A stretch of DNA of 64,000 nucleotides from a virus (IMGVR_UViG_3300033146_004974:21851-85850); one strand, 5' to 3'. Counted from the stretch's first letter, positions 41,321 to 49,983 are shown. The notes: generated by a model not told the origin, from the sequence alone. A program made the numbers and translations.

Positions 41321-42545
41321 TATTTTGGAAGAAGCAGGGAGCTTGAAAGGCAATGCGCAAATCGAATTCCTCAAAAATCACCGAAGCAATGAAAGATTGC
41401 AGTTCTTTTTGGAAGTTGTTTGCACAGATGTCAGGTTAAAATGCAAATTTCCTTCTGCAACCTGCTGCAAAAATGCAGAAGAATTTGATGCAGAAGAAAG
41501 TTTGGAACAAGAAATGAGGAACGCAATTGCGAATTTGTTTGGGACCGATGAGTTGCGTTCGAGGTTGACGAATCTTGCAGAAAGGTCTACAAATTTTCAA
41601 TTAAAGTGGATTAAAAGAATCTGGAACAAAAAGTTGAGAATAGGAATTGGCAAAAGAGTTTACGAGAAAGTGTGGGGAAAACCAAAAACAAATTTTTCTG
41701 TTTGTTTATGCAAAAAGTGGAAGGGGAAAGAATTTGCAACTGATGAATGGATTGCTGAACCAAAATTGGACGGAGTTCGTTGCATAATCTTGATTGACCA
41801 AAACGGAAATGCTATTGCTAAATCAAGGAATGGCAAAGTGCTCCCTGGCGCGAAACATGTTGCACAAATTTTAGGACAAAAAGTTTCCAACATTGTTCTA
41901 GATGGAGAAATTGTTTACAAAGATTTCAGAACATCAGTTTCATTGGTCAAATCTGAATCGAATTGGGAATCTTCAAAGCTGATTTTTCATGCGTTTGACG
42001 GAATGCCATATGATCTTTGGCCCCAAACTTGGGAGAAAGATATAAAATTCAGAAAAAGGTGGTTGCGTGAACAATTGAGCCAAGTTGATTCAAAGAATAT
42101 TGAACTTGTTCCATCATTTTTGATTTCAGAAAAGGGGAGCGATTTTGATGGTGCTTATCCAAATGGGATGGATGCCTTTGAAAATTTTGTTTCTCAAGGA
42201 TATGAAGGAGCGGTTTTCAAAAGGATTGAGAGTTTTTACAAGCATTCGAGGACAAGCGATTGGCTAAAATTTAAGCCAGTCAAAGAAGATGATTTTGTAA
42301 TCTTGGAAGTTCTTGAAGGTGAAGGAAGATTCAAGGGAATACTCGGTTCAATTGTTGTCGATGTTGATGGAGTCAAAGTCAATTGTGGAAGCGGTTTTGA
42401 CGACAATCAAAGAAAAGAGTTCTGGGATGATAGAGCTGAGTTGATAGGAAAAATCGCAGAAATTAGATATGACAACAAAACACCGGATGGCTCACTAAGA
42501 TTTCCAATCTTCAAGACAATTCGTTTTGACAAAACGGGAGAGTAG
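41310..42545 (+). CDS. ATP-dependent DNA ligase
   Basis: 411 residues. Motif I EPKLDGVR (150-157, Lys152 forms the adenylate), SRNGK, LDGEIVYKD, a HAFDGM-type motif, EGAVFKR and the motif V WLKFKP are in order. A C-terminal OB domain follows (FVILEVLEGEGRFKG to NKTPDGSLRFP). The N-terminal 130 residues form a helical DNA-binding-like domain. It seals nicks during phage replication and repair. The ankyrin genes on either side are only loosely linked. Confidence 0.93.
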   Translation: MIFNILEEAGSLKGNAQIEFLKNHRSNERLQFFLEVVCTDVRLKCKFPSATCCKNAEEFDAEESLEQEMRNAIANLFGTDELRSRLTNLAERSTNFQLKWIKRIWNKKLRIGIGKRVYEKVWGKPKTNFSVCLCKKWKGKEFATDEWIAEPKLDGVRCIILIDQNGNAIAKSRNGKVLPGAKHVAQILGQKVSNIVLDGEIVYKDFRTSVSLVKSESNWESSKLIFHAFDGMPYDLWPQTWEKDIKFRKRWLREQLSQVDSKNIELVPSFLISEKGSDFDGAYPNGMDAFENFVSQGYEGAVFKRIESFYKHSRTSDWLKFKPVKEDDFVILEVLEGEGRFKGILGSIVVDVDGVKVNCGSGFDDNQRKEFWDDRAELIGKIAEIRYDNKTPDGSLRFPIFKTIRFDKTGE

Positions 42546-42547
42546 CG

Positions 42548-43096
42548 ATGAGATATGGAAGGGTTTTCTACAACTTCTTTCAAGCTTTGAAGGAATCTGA
42601 AGAAATTAGTCAAACAATTTCAGATTACAACTTTGATCATTTGTTCGTAAGAATGGTCGAAAGTGATTCTTTCGAACTTCTTGAGCTTCTTTTGGAAAAT
42701 GGAGTTGTTTTTAGCAATTTGGATTATGGATTAACACAAGCTGCTTCATTGGGACATCTCGAAATTGTCGAACTTCTGTTGAACCATGGCGCTAATCCAA
42801 AATCTGGTGGCAATGAAGCTTTAAAATCGGCTGTTTTAAAGGGACACACAAGAATCGTTAAACTTTTTTTGGCACAAGGAATTGAATTCAAGTTGAGCGA
42901 TTCATTCCTCGAATATGTTTTCCAAAAAGAGAATCTGGAAATTCTTTCAATTCTGACCGGAGCAGGCTTCACCATTCCGAATCTTCAAAGTTTGATAGAA
43001 CGTGAGGAACAAATTTTTCTTGATTCGTTTAAATGGAGCAACTCAGAGAGAGAGTCGGCCAATTTTATCCTCGAATTCCCTGCTTTCTCTCATTGA
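42548..43096 (+). CDS. Short ankyrin-repeat protein (182 aa)
   Basis: Central repeats YGLTQAASLGHLEIVELLLNHGAN and NEALKSAVLKGHTRIVKLFLAQG are clear ankyrin units, closer to consensus than those at 40355. Starts two bases after the ligase stop. Partner unknown. Confidence 0.8.
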   Translation: MRYGRVFYNFFQALKESEEISQTISDYNFDHLFVRMVESDSFELLELLLENGVVFSNLDYGLTQAASLGHLEIVELLLNHGANPKSGGNEALKSAVLKGHTRIVKLFLAQGIEFKLSDSFLEYVFQKENLEILSILTGAGFTIPNLQSLIEREEQIFLDSFKWSNSERESANFILEFPAFSH

Positions 43097-43125
43097 TTCT
43101 GAAACAGCGCAAATTCACGCGCAGC

Positions 43126-43155
43126 TTGACAAAACAGGCGTGCACACTCCATGCT
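43126..43155 (+). promoter_or_regulatory. Promoter P8 (TTGACA-18-CATGCT)
   Basis: TTGACA at 43126-43131 and CATGCT at 43150-43155, with box TGAAACAGCGCAAATTCACG upstream. It lies just after the ankyrin gene and drives the gene at 43189. Confidence 0.65.
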
Positions 43156-43188
43156 TGGTTCATGGGAGACACGCCGCAAGGGGAGAAG

Positions 43189-43377
43189 ATGAAAATTCAA
43201 GATCTTATCAAAAAGTTGGTTGAAATTGAAACAGAGCATGGGAATGTTTCTGTTTCAATTTGGGAAGGTCTTGAGATTCATCAAGAGCAGAATGTGTGCG
43301 ATATTTGTTTTCTTTCAAAAGACGAATTTCGCAGTATTGAAGAATCTCATGTTCTGATCATCCCCGGCCACGATTGA
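43189..43377 (+). CDS. Hypothetical protein (62 aa)
   Basis: ATG 43189 behind GGGGAG; the open frame further upstream runs through the promoter. The product has MKIQDLIKKLVEIETEHGN and a strand SVSIWEG, then a small CDIC pair. Similar short phage proteins that begin with a helix like this are common and uncharacterised. Confidence 0.6.
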   Translation: MKIQDLIKKLVEIETEHGNVSVSIWEGLEIHQEQNVCDICFLSKDEFRSIEESHVLIIPGHD

Positions 43378-43483
43378 TTCTTCAAAAAATGGGTCTTCGC
43401 ACGAGAGAGGAAAAGAATTCCGTTGATGCTTGAAAAAGCAGAAAAAGACAGCAAAATTTTTTTGTACCACCAAAGGAGAAGAA

Positions 43484-44323
43484 ATGAGTTACAATTACAA
43501 CACAGTTATTTATCACCGTGACCTTGATGGTTTCGCCGCTGCTTTTGCAGCTTGGAAAGTATTGGGCAATTCTGCCCAATATATTTCCATTCAATATGGG
43601 GAACCAATTCCAGATTTGGCTGGAAAGAACGTTCTGGTTGTTGATTTTTCATTCAAACGAGACGCGATGAAGCGTCTCGTTGAAGAAACTGAGGCAATTC
43701 AAATTGTGGATCATCACAGATCCGTTTCTTTTGAATTCCCGGACGGGCATCCGAACATTTTTTTAGATCAGTCAAAGTCTGGTGCGGTTCTCGCTTGGGA
43801 ATGGTTTTTCCCAAATGAAGAATTGCCATATGCTTTCGAGCTGGTTCAGGACGCCGATCTTTGGCGAAATGAACTTCCTGAAACTGATGCGTTTAAATTC
43901 GCAATCGAGTTCGATCTTGAGGCAGAAAACTTCCCCATTTTTGAAGAAATCATTGGGGAAGGATTTGAAACTGCTTTGGCCAAAGGGCAAGCAGTGGCCA
44001 ACTGGATTGACAAACAAATTGCGAACGATGTTCGCAAAAGTTACAAAATCCGGCTAAAACAAACAGGGGATATCTTCTGGGCTTTTAACGGGTTTACGCC
44101 ATGGTTGTCCAAATTGGGCAATCAATTGGCTCAAAAAGAAGAATTGGGGAAAGGCTTGATGTTCATCTTCAATGGTGAAAAAACCATTGTTTCAATGCGT
44201 TCTGTTGGAGCGCATGATGTCGGGCTTGTTGCAAAAGAATATGGGGGAGGCGGACATAAATATGCAGCAGGCTTTGAATGGACAAAACCCTTGGAAGAAC
44301 TTTTTGAAGTGGTTGAAGAATAA
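43484..44323 (+). CDS. DHH-family phosphoesterase
   Basis: 279 residues, ATG 43484 behind AAAGGAG. HRDLDGFAAA (11-20), VVDFSF, DHH (76-78) and the C-terminal GGGGHKYAAGF (DHHA1) are typical of DHH/DHHA1 enzymes such as nanoRNases and RecJ-like phosphoesterases. SKSGAVLAWEWFFP is the usual third motif. It probably degrades short oligonucleotides or cyclic dinucleotides. If cyclic dinucleotides are the substrate it could blunt CBASS-type defence, but the sequence alone does not show that. The next 146 bases are noncoding. Confidence 0.85.
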   Translation: MSYNYNTVIYHRDLDGFAAAFAAWKVLGNSAQYISIQYGEPIPDLAGKNVLVVDFSFKRDAMKRLVEETEAIQIVDHHRSVSFEFPDGHPNIFLDQSKSGAVLAWEWFFPNEELPYAFELVQDADLWRNELPETDAFKFAIEFDLEAENFPIFEEIIGEGFETALAKGQAVANWIDKQIANDVRKSYKIRLKQTGDIFWAFNGFTPWLSKLGNQLAQKEELGKGLMFIFNGEKTIVSMRSVGAHDVGLVAKEYGGGGHKYAAGFEWTKPLEELFEVVEE

Positions 44324-44469
44324 TCAACCACTTCAAAAAAACCCAGCGTTCGGTGAATGCTGGGAGGGGTTATAAGGGTATCGAAAGAAAAATCGTCTAG
44401 AACATGCCACAAGCCTAGTGGATGTGCTTGCAATAGATAAAGTTTTAGATTAATATTCGGAGAGAAATT
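44324..44469 (+). ncRNA. Structured noncoding segment: hairpin plus possible pseudoknot
   Basis: A 10-bp hairpin, CCCAGCGTTC (44342-44351) with GAATGCTGGG (44355-44364, one G-T pair), starts soon after the DHH stop. Then ACAT-G-CCAC (44402-44410) pairs with GTGGATGT (44418-44425), and its loop AAGC (44411-44414) can pair with GCTT (44426-44429), an H-type pseudoknot. No open frame is evident. The first hairpin lacks a T run, so a simple terminator is unlikely. Could be a riboswitch-like leader for 44470 or a stable RNA. Confidence 0.45.
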
Positions 44470-44733
44470 ATGAGTTACCAATATCGTCCAGCCAAATTGG
44501 AAAAAATCATGACAGAATTTGGCTGGGTTTATGTCAGATCTGGTGTTTATTCTCTAAAAATTGGGGAATTGGAGCTAGCGAAAGTTCTGAAGGAGGGGAA
44601 AGACAAGTGGGTCATTAGACCAAATTTGATCTTTTCCGGTTTGAGCCAGTACGAATTCAGAACTGCTTCAGATGCCAGAAAGGAAGTTGCCAGATCGCTT
44701 CCTAAAGAATGGAGAATTTATGTCGCAAGATAA
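44470..44733 (+). CDS. Hypothetical protein (87 aa)
   Basis: ATG 44470 behind CGGAGAG, immediately after the structured segment. Small alpha/beta protein (FGWVYVRSGVYSLKIGELEL, ASDARKEVARSLPKEW). Unrecognised. Confidence 0.6.
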   Translation: MSYQYRPAKLEKIMTEFGWVYVRSGVYSLKIGELELAKVLKEGKDKWVIRPNLIFSGLSQYEFRTASDARKEVARSLPKEWRIYVAR

Positions 44734-44782
44734 TTTGCGGCAAGTTCCCCAAAAACTTTTTTAACAATCAGTGAGGGTTAAA

Positions 44783-45598
44783 ATGGCCAAATCTCGAAAA
44801 GATATTTATTCTGAGATTACAAACAAAATGATCTCTTCCCTGAAAAGTGGGACAGTCCCTTGGAAAAAGAATTGGCAATCTTCTTTGCCAAAGAATTTGT
44901 CAACGGACAAGGAATACCGAGGGATTAATCTTTTGATCCTCATGAACACTGATTTTGGCACTCCTTATTGGATGACTTTCAAACAGGCCAAGAGCCTTGG
45001 CGGAAGCATCAGAAAAGGTGAAAAAGGGACAAGGATTGTCTTTTGGAAACTGGTTGAAAAGGGTGAGGATGATGAATTCGCAAAATTCGCAATCATTCGT
45101 CAGTACACAGTTTTCAATTTAGACCAAACAGAAGGGATTGAAAAACCAGTGGAGGAGGAAAAGAATCTTTCTTGTGAAAAGGTGGTGGAGAACTATCCTT
45201 TGCCACAACCTTCATTTAGATTTGGAAAACCAAGTTATTCTCCGAAGAGGGATGTTGTCTCAATCCCAAACATCTCAGATTTCAATTCTTCAGATGATTA
45301 TTACTCGACCTTGTTTCACGAACTTGCACATTCAACTGGACACAAAGAAAGGTTGGACAGGGGTTTTGAGGATTCTTCTCTTTCATTTGGCTCAGAAGAT
45401 TATTCAAAAGAAGAGTTGATTGCTGAATTCAGCTCGTCTTTTATTTGTGCCAAAGTCGGGATTGAAACTAATTTTGACAATTCAGCTTCTTACATTGCAT
45501 CATGGCTAAAGGTTCTTAAAAAAGATCCAAAAATTGTGGTGCAGGCTGCGCAAAAGGCGCAAAAAGTGGCTGATTTTATTCTTGGAAAAGAATGGTGA
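44783..45598 (+). CDS. ardC: ArdC-like antirestriction protein
   Basis: 271 residues. The N-terminal ssDNA-binding domain shows TVPWKKNWQ, YRGINLLIL, WMTFKQAKSLGG and RKGEKGTRIVFWK, the known ArdC/TraC-primase-type pattern. The C-terminal zinc metallopeptidase domain has HELAHSTGH (179-187) with EELIAEFSSSF downstream. ArdC proteins protect incoming DNA from type I restriction. It is somewhat shorter than plasmid ArdC. ATG 44783 follows a GAGGG ribosome site. Confidence 0.87.
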   Translation: MAKSRKDIYSEITNKMISSLKSGTVPWKKNWQSSLPKNLSTDKEYRGINLLILMNTDFGTPYWMTFKQAKSLGGSIRKGEKGTRIVFWKLVEKGEDDEFAKFAIIRQYTVFNLDQTEGIEKPVEEEKNLSCEKVVENYPLPQPSFRFGKPSYSPKRDVVSIPNISDFNSSDDYYSTLFHELAHSTGHKERLDRGFEDSSLSFGSEDYSKEELIAEFSSSFICAKVGIETNFDNSASYIASWLKVLKKDPKIVVQAAQKAQKVADFILGKEW

Positions 45599-45622
45599 AA
45601 TATTCCGCAGAAGGAAAGGTTG

Positions 45623-46489
45623 ATGTTATTCGAAATAGATTTGAAAGATTTTCCTTATAGAAATAGAGAAACGGTTTCTTACACTGAATTCAAAGTGTTT
45701 CAGGATTGTCAATTCAGACATTATATGTCTTTTATCAATCCTGAAACACCAATGGGAGAAAAGTTCCAAACTTTTTCTGGAATATTTGGAACAATGGTTC
45801 ATGAATATTTGAAAAAGATTGCTGTTAAGCAAAGAATGCTAAATCTTTTAAATCAAAGAAATTTAAATATTGCTTTTTATCAAAAAGAATTTAAATTCGA
45901 TTTTCTAAGGGAGCTTCGCAAAGCAAGTGTGCGCGAAGATTATGCCACAAAAAGATTGCTTAGTTCTCTTTCTGGGAAAAAGAATTACACAGAATTGAAA
46001 GAAATATTCATAAAGGCTGGGCAAAAGTTCTTGAATTATGGCCACTTTATTCTAACACAAAATTTAATTGTCGCAACGGAACTTGAATTGTACGACATGA
46101 TTCCTGATATTTCGCCAAATCTTCGTAAATTCAAGGGGGCAATTGATTTAGTCACATATGATAATGATTCCAAAAAGTTCGGAATCATTGAGTGGAAAAC
46201 TTCTTATAGAGAGGTGGAACACGATCCCCGTCAATTGTTGCTGTATAAATATTTTCTGGCAAAAGATTTGAAGCTCCCTCTTGATAGGTTCAAAACATAT
46301 TTTTGTGAATTTCGTGTCTCAACAATGGATCATAAATTTACAGAAGTTCCGTCGAATTCTTCTTATATGGAGAATGTTATGGAACCTTTGAAGAATTTTG
46401 TTCTAACTTTGAAGACTAAAAAAGTTTCGAGAAAAGTTGGGAAGAGATGTGATTTTTGCCGCTTTCAAGATCTTTGCGAGATGTTCTGA
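45623..46489 (+). CDS. PD-(D/E)XK nuclease, RecB/Cas4-like
   Basis: 288 residues. GTMVHEYLKKI is the RecB-type His motif, FKGAIDLVTYD carries the metal Asp, and FGIIEWKTSY the E-x-K pair. An N-terminal Cys in DCQFRHY and the C-terminal CDFCRFQDLC could hold a 4Fe-4S cluster, as in Cas4 and AddB nucleases. Likely a 5'-3' exonuclease in recombination or host DNA breakdown. ATG 45623 follows GAAGGAAAGG. Its TGA overlaps the first of three tiny family genes. Confidence 0.8.
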   Translation: MLFEIDLKDFPYRNRETVSYTEFKVFQDCQFRHYMSFINPETPMGEKFQTFSGIFGTMVHEYLKKIAVKQRMLNLLNQRNLNIAFYQKEFKFDFLRELRKASVREDYATKRLLSSLSGKKNYTELKEIFIKAGQKFLNYGHFILTQNLIVATELELYDMIPDISPNLRKFKGAIDLVTYDNDSKKFGIIEWKTSYREVEHDPRQLLLYKYFLAKDLKLPLDRFKTYFCEFRVSTMDHKFTEVPSNSSYMENVMEPLKNFVLTLKTKKVSRKVGKRCDFCRFQDLCEMF

Positions 46490-46701
46490 TGAAGTATAAA
46501 ATTACTTCTTTTTATATTCAAGAACAAGCGTTACGCGGGATTGGTGATCTTTTTGTAACATATGTTTTGCGAAGTGACAAACGTTGCACTTACAGCTTTC
46601 ATTTGAAACTGGTTGATAACCAATTTGAAGTTTTCAAAGTGGGGAATAGAATCAGGAAAATTTCGTCATTTTTACCAAATTTTTCAAGAGATTGGCAGTG
46701 A
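46489..46701 (+). CDS. MKFR/W-Q family small protein A4
   Basis: 70 residues, starting MKYKITSFYIQEQ in the ATGA overlap with the nuclease gene and ending NFSRDWQ. The middle is strand-rich (FVTYVLRSDKRCTYSFHLKL). First of three family members here; function unknown. Confidence 0.65.
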   Translation: MKYKITSFYIQEQALRGIGDLFVTYVLRSDKRCTYSFHLKLVDNQFEVFKVGNRIRKISSFLPNFSRDWQ

Positions 46702-46922
46702 GGTTCCGCAACAAGTTTGAAATAACTGAAGATCTTGTAAACGATATGTGGAGATGCTCTTTTTTTACATTGGTTATCGAATGTTGGACATGTCTTCACA
46801 TGTTTGAAATAAATTCGAATATTAATGTAAGAATTGATTTATTAACATTTGAAAAATATGACAAAACCAAATCATCTTCGCTATATCCTGAATTTCATAA
46901 ATTTTTAAGGAGTTGGCAATGA
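46698..46922 (+). CDS. MKFR/W-Q family small protein A5
   Basis: 74 residues, GTG start inside the previous W-Q-stop junction, MRFRNKFEITED, core VRIDLLTFEKY, end FLRSWQ. Trp/Cys-rich middle (ECWTCLHMF). Confidence 0.6.
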   Translation: MRFRNKFEITEDLVNDMWRCSFFTLVIECWTCLHMFEINSNINVRIDLLTFEKYDKTKSSSLYPEFHKFLRSWQ

Positions 46923-47125
46923 AATTCAGAAACATATATCATTCAGCGACAAGTCACATTTCGTTATTCACGTGCCGCCATATTAAGTTTCACACTTCTT
47001 TGGGAAGAAAAATGATTTTTAAAGATAACACAATAGATTATCAATATGAATGGAACACTGATTTTGATGGTTCGTCAAAGAAATTTTGGTATCCATTTAG
47101 ACAATTTGACAGGGTTCATCAATAA
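46919..47125 (+). CDS. MKFR/W-Q family small protein A6
   Basis: 68 residues, ATG in the TGGCAATGA junction, MKFRNIYHSATS, core NTIDYQYEWN, end FDRVHQ, so Trp is lost. Last of this run. Confidence 0.6.
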   Translation: MKFRNIYHSATSHISLFTCRHIKFHTSLGRKMIFKDNTIDYQYEWNTDFDGSSKKFWYPFRQFDRVHQ

Positions 47126-47150
47126 GACAGGAATCAGCAAAAGGAAAAAA

Positions 47151-47306
47151 ATGTGCAAAAAGAGAATCATTTTAGAAATTGAATTCCAGGATTTGAAAAG
47201 GAAATGCGAAAAAGGTTGCAAACATAAATTCTGCGATTGCAATATTGAAGAAGATTGCGAAAAATGTGGAGGATGCGGGATCGTCGAAGAGGATAAAAAA
47301 TCATAA
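47151..47306 (+). CDS. Small Cys-rich protein (51 aa)
   Basis: ATG 47151 behind AAAGGAAA. Eight Cys, mostly in CEKGCKHKFCDC and CEKCGGCG, sit in an otherwise charged chain. Probable zinc or other metal binding. A frame extending upstream overlaps A6 and was rejected. Confidence 0.5.
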   Translation: MCKKRIILEIEFQDLKRKCEKGCKHKFCDCNIEEDCEKCGGCGIVEEDKKS

Positions 47307-47348
47307 GAGCACTCATCAAACATCCAACCAATTCGAAAAGGGGATCAA

Positions 47349-49364
47349 ATGTTTCACAAATTTGCAGATGCAGTTGCCAAGAAAATCTCTTCCTTTAGCA
47401 AAAAGTCCAACCAGGTCTTTCAAGTTTCTTTGACCAAAGAAGAAATTTGGGAGAAGTACCTCTCTTCTTTCCCGGCAGGAACCAATGAAATTTTCATTGT
47501 TCGTGCCGAACATGATTGCAGCACGTGCAAAAGTTTCATTCGTCAATATGGACGAATCGTTTTGCTTGAAAACGATGGAAAGAAATTAACAACAATTTGG
47601 GATGGCTTGGGGAAAATCCCTGAACCTTATCACACTGTTGTAAAAGAGTTGGCAAAATTTGTTAAAAATGCTGCAATCTCCAAACCTTTCTTCTTCACCG
47701 AAAGAAAATTTGGGAACCAACTCAATCGCAAAGAAAGAGAGGATGGAACCATTGAAAGGTTCTACCACTTCTATGGAAGTGCGGTTTCTATTCAGCAGAA
47801 GAAAAATGTCCCAAGACTTGTGGGCAATCTTGTCTCGCAAAAAGGGACTTTGCAAAGGGCATTGGAGGATTTAACTCTTGATTCTGCCGAAGTTGTTCTT
47901 GAATTGATTCAGCAAGGAAGTTTGTACCGTGGTGCCGAACACAAGAACGCGCTTCTGAATTTTGTTAAGGCAAAGAAGAAGTGGGAGAAATTGGCTCCCA
48001 AAATGCGCGAAAGATGGTTGTGGTTGAATCTTAAGAGCACGGTCACATTTTTGCGTAATTCTTCAATCGGCACTCTTCTGCAAAACATTTCTGCTGGAAT
48101 GGATTTGGATACGGCAGTTCGGAAGTACGAAGCAATTGTTGCTCCAGCAAATTACAAAAGACCGAAAGCAATCTTCACCAAGAAGATGCTTTCTGATGCC
48201 AAGCAAGCTCTTTCCGATGCTGGACTGCTTTCGGCTTTGAAAAGAAGATTCGCAACTCTTGATGATATCTCTGTCAACAATGTTCTATTTGTTGACCGTG
48301 ATCAACGTTTGGCGCAAGAATCTGACATTTTTTCAGAGCTTGAAACGAAAGCGGTGAGCAATCCCAAAAAGTTTGGGAAAGTTCAGGAAATTGGGATTGA
48401 AGATTTTTTGAAAAATGTTTTGCCTGGTTCTACCAAGGTGGAAGCATTGATCGAAAATTCCTTGAACAATAATTTTGTAAGTTTGCTAGCCCCATCCGTT
48501 CCAGATTCCAAGACTTTGTTTAAATGGGACAATCGTTTTTCATGGAGTTATAACGGGAACTTGACAGACTCCAGTATCAAAAGAAATGTTTCAAAAGCTG
48601 GGGGGAGTGTGACAGGAGTTCTCCGTTTTTCAATCCAGTGGAATGAAAATGGAGACAACCTGAATGACTTTGATGCACATTGTTTTGAGCCGGAAGGGGG
48701 AGAAATCTTTTTTGACAACAAAAGGAATGTGAAGACTGGTGGGGAACTGGATATTGATATCATCAATCCGAAGGGAGTGGCGGTTGAAAATATCACTTGG
48801 CCAGATTTAAACAAAATGCAAGAGGGGGTTTACATATTCTTTGTCCGCAATTACACACACCGTGGTGGAACAAGTGGATTCCGTGCGGAAATTGAAATGG
48901 GTGGAGAAGTTTTGAACTTCGATTATCCACATGATGTGCGTCATGGTGCCAGAGTGGATGTCGCAAAAATTTTTTTGAAAGATGGAAAATTCAAAGTTGT
49001 CTCATCCTTGCAACATTCACGAACTTCAAAAGAAATATGGGGAGTTCAAACAAACGAATTCAGCCCAGTTTCTTCGATCATGTATTCACCAAATTTTTGG
49101 GATGAAAAAACTGTTGGGAACAAACACACATTCTTTTTCTTATCAGGTTGCATCAACGATGGTGTTCCAAGGGGGATTTACAATGAATTTTTGAAAGAAG
49201 ATTTTAACAAGCATCGAAAGGTGTTTGAAGCGTTGGGAGGCAGCATCAAGATTCGAGATGAACCACGACAATTATCCGGTGTCGGTTTTTCGTCAACGGT
49301 TCGCAATTCGTTAACAGTTCGTGTGACAGGAAAGACTGTCAGAGTTATGAAAATCAATTTCTAA
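47349..49364 (+). CDS. Large conserved protein with C-terminal DUF2135/YfaP-like beta domain
   Basis: 671 residues. The N-terminal 60 include CSTCKSF, a possible redox or metal pair. Residues 120-360 are helical with a TFLRNSSIGTLLQ region. The C-terminal 220 read LRFSIQWNENGDNLNDFDAH, EPEGGEIFFDNK, TGGELDIDIINPKG and SGFRAEIEMGGEV, a beta-sandwich pattern I link to DUF2135/YfaP-like proteins. A known family in bacteria and phages but with no set function; surface display or binding is likely. Runs next to the 123-residue conserved gene. Confidence 0.65.
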   Translation: MFHKFADAVAKKISSFSKKSNQVFQVSLTKEEIWEKYLSSFPAGTNEIFIVRAEHDCSTCKSFIRQYGRIVLLENDGKKLTTIWDGLGKIPEPYHTVVKELAKFVKNAAISKPFFFTERKFGNQLNRKEREDGTIERFYHFYGSAVSIQQKKNVPRLVGNLVSQKGTLQRALEDLTLDSAEVVLELIQQGSLYRGAEHKNALLNFVKAKKKWEKLAPKMRERWLWLNLKSTVTFLRNSSIGTLLQNISAGMDLDTAVRKYEAIVAPANYKRPKAIFTKKMLSDAKQALSDAGLLSALKRRFATLDDISVNNVLFVDRDQRLAQESDIFSELETKAVSNPKKFGKVQEIGIEDFLKNVLPGSTKVEALIENSLNNNFVSLLAPSVPDSKTLFKWDNRFSWSYNGNLTDSSIKRNVSKAGGSVTGVLRFSIQWNENGDNLNDFDAHCFEPEGGEIFFDNKRNVKTGGELDIDIINPKGVAVENITWPDLNKMQEGVYIFFVRNYTHRGGTSGFRAEIEMGGEVLNFDYPHDVRHGARVDVAKIFLKDGKFKVVSSLQHSRTSKEIWGVQTNEFSPVSSIMYSPNFWDEKTVGNKHTFFFLSGCINDGVPRGIYNEFLKEDFNKHRKVFEALGGSIKIRDEPRQLSGVGFSSTVRNSLTVRVTGKTVRVMKINF

Positions 49365-49374
49365 AGGAGTTCAA

Positions 49375-49746
49375 ATGTTTGAACAAGCATCAAGACAAAA
49401 AATCCGTTTCGCTTCGACAGTTGGTTCTGTTACTGTCGAAGATCTTTGGGATATGAGTTTGTCAAAGCTCAATGCAATTGCAAAGGGATTGAACAAACAG
49501 TTAAAGGAATCCGAGGAGGAGGACTTTCTCAAAGTTTCGACAAAGAAGGATGAGATTCTTCAATTGAAATTCGACATTGTTTTGCACATCTTGCGAACCA
49601 AACAAGAGGAGCAAAAGGCAAAGAGAAATGAGAAAAAGATTGCTGAAGTTCGTCAGACTCTTTTGAGAATTAAAGAGGAAAAGATGAATGAGAACCTTCG
49701 CAATCTTTCAATCGAAGAGATTGAAGCAAAATTGTCAGAACTTTGA
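49375..49746 (+). CDS. Conserved phage helical protein (123 aa)
   Basis: ATG 49375 behind AAGGAG. The N terminus FASTVGSVTVEDLWDMSL, then FDIVLHILRTKQEEQKAK and SIEEIEAKLSEL fit a widespread phage family of unknown function. Mostly coiled helix. Directly followed by a terminator, so it is the end of the transcript from the array genes at 46.5 kb. Confidence 0.75.
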   Translation: MFEQASRQKIRFASTVGSVTVEDLWDMSLSKLNAIAKGLNKQLKESEEEDFLKVSTKKDEILQLKFDIVLHILRTKQEEQKAKRNEKKIAEVRQTLLRIKEEKMNENLRNLSIEEIEAKLSEL

Positions 49747-49752
49747 TGAACC

Positions 49753-49778
49753 AGCCACGCGAAAGCGTGGCTTTTTTT
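49753..49778 (+). terminator. Rho-independent terminator
   Basis: Perfect stem AGCCACGC/GCGTGGCT with a GAAA tetraloop and seven T after it. Confidence 0.93.
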
Positions 49779-49829
49779 ATGAGAATTTGAAAAAGTTTCG
49801 GAATTGAAATAGCGCAAATTGCGCGCGCA

Positions 49830-49859
49830 TTGACAAAACACGGGTGTTTGTGAGAGAAT
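49830..49859 (+). promoter_or_regulatory. Promoter P9 (TTGACA-18-GAGAAT)
   Basis: TTGACA at 49830-49835 and GAGAAT at 49854-49859, with box TGAAATAGCGCAAATTG upstream. Same family as P7 and P8. Confidence 0.6.
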
Positions 49860-49895
49860 AAAGTGTGAGGAATCGCACGCGTTTGCGCCGCGTCG

Positions 49896-49924
49896 TTGAC
49901 GCCGCACGCGGTGTCTGCTACTCT
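49896..49924 (+). promoter_or_regulatory. Promoter P10 (TTGACG-17-TACTCT)
   Basis: TTGACG at 49896-49901 and TACTCT at 49919-49924. A second promoter 65 bases after P9 and before the pentapeptide gene. GC-rich flanks (CGCACGCG) differ from the surroundings. Confidence 0.5.
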
Positions 49925-49983
49925 GAATGTGGGGCGTTGCAAGCAAGCGACGCGTGCACAAATCAACACCACAAGGTTAACAA

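Noticed and set aside
43002-43223. Open frame across the 43.1-kb promoter
   Set aside because: It spans the -35 and -10 of P8 and overlaps two better supported genes.
44342-44364. Simple rho-independent terminator after the DHH gene
   Set aside because: The stem is good, but GGGAGGGGTT follows instead of a T run, so I treat it as part of a structured RNA.
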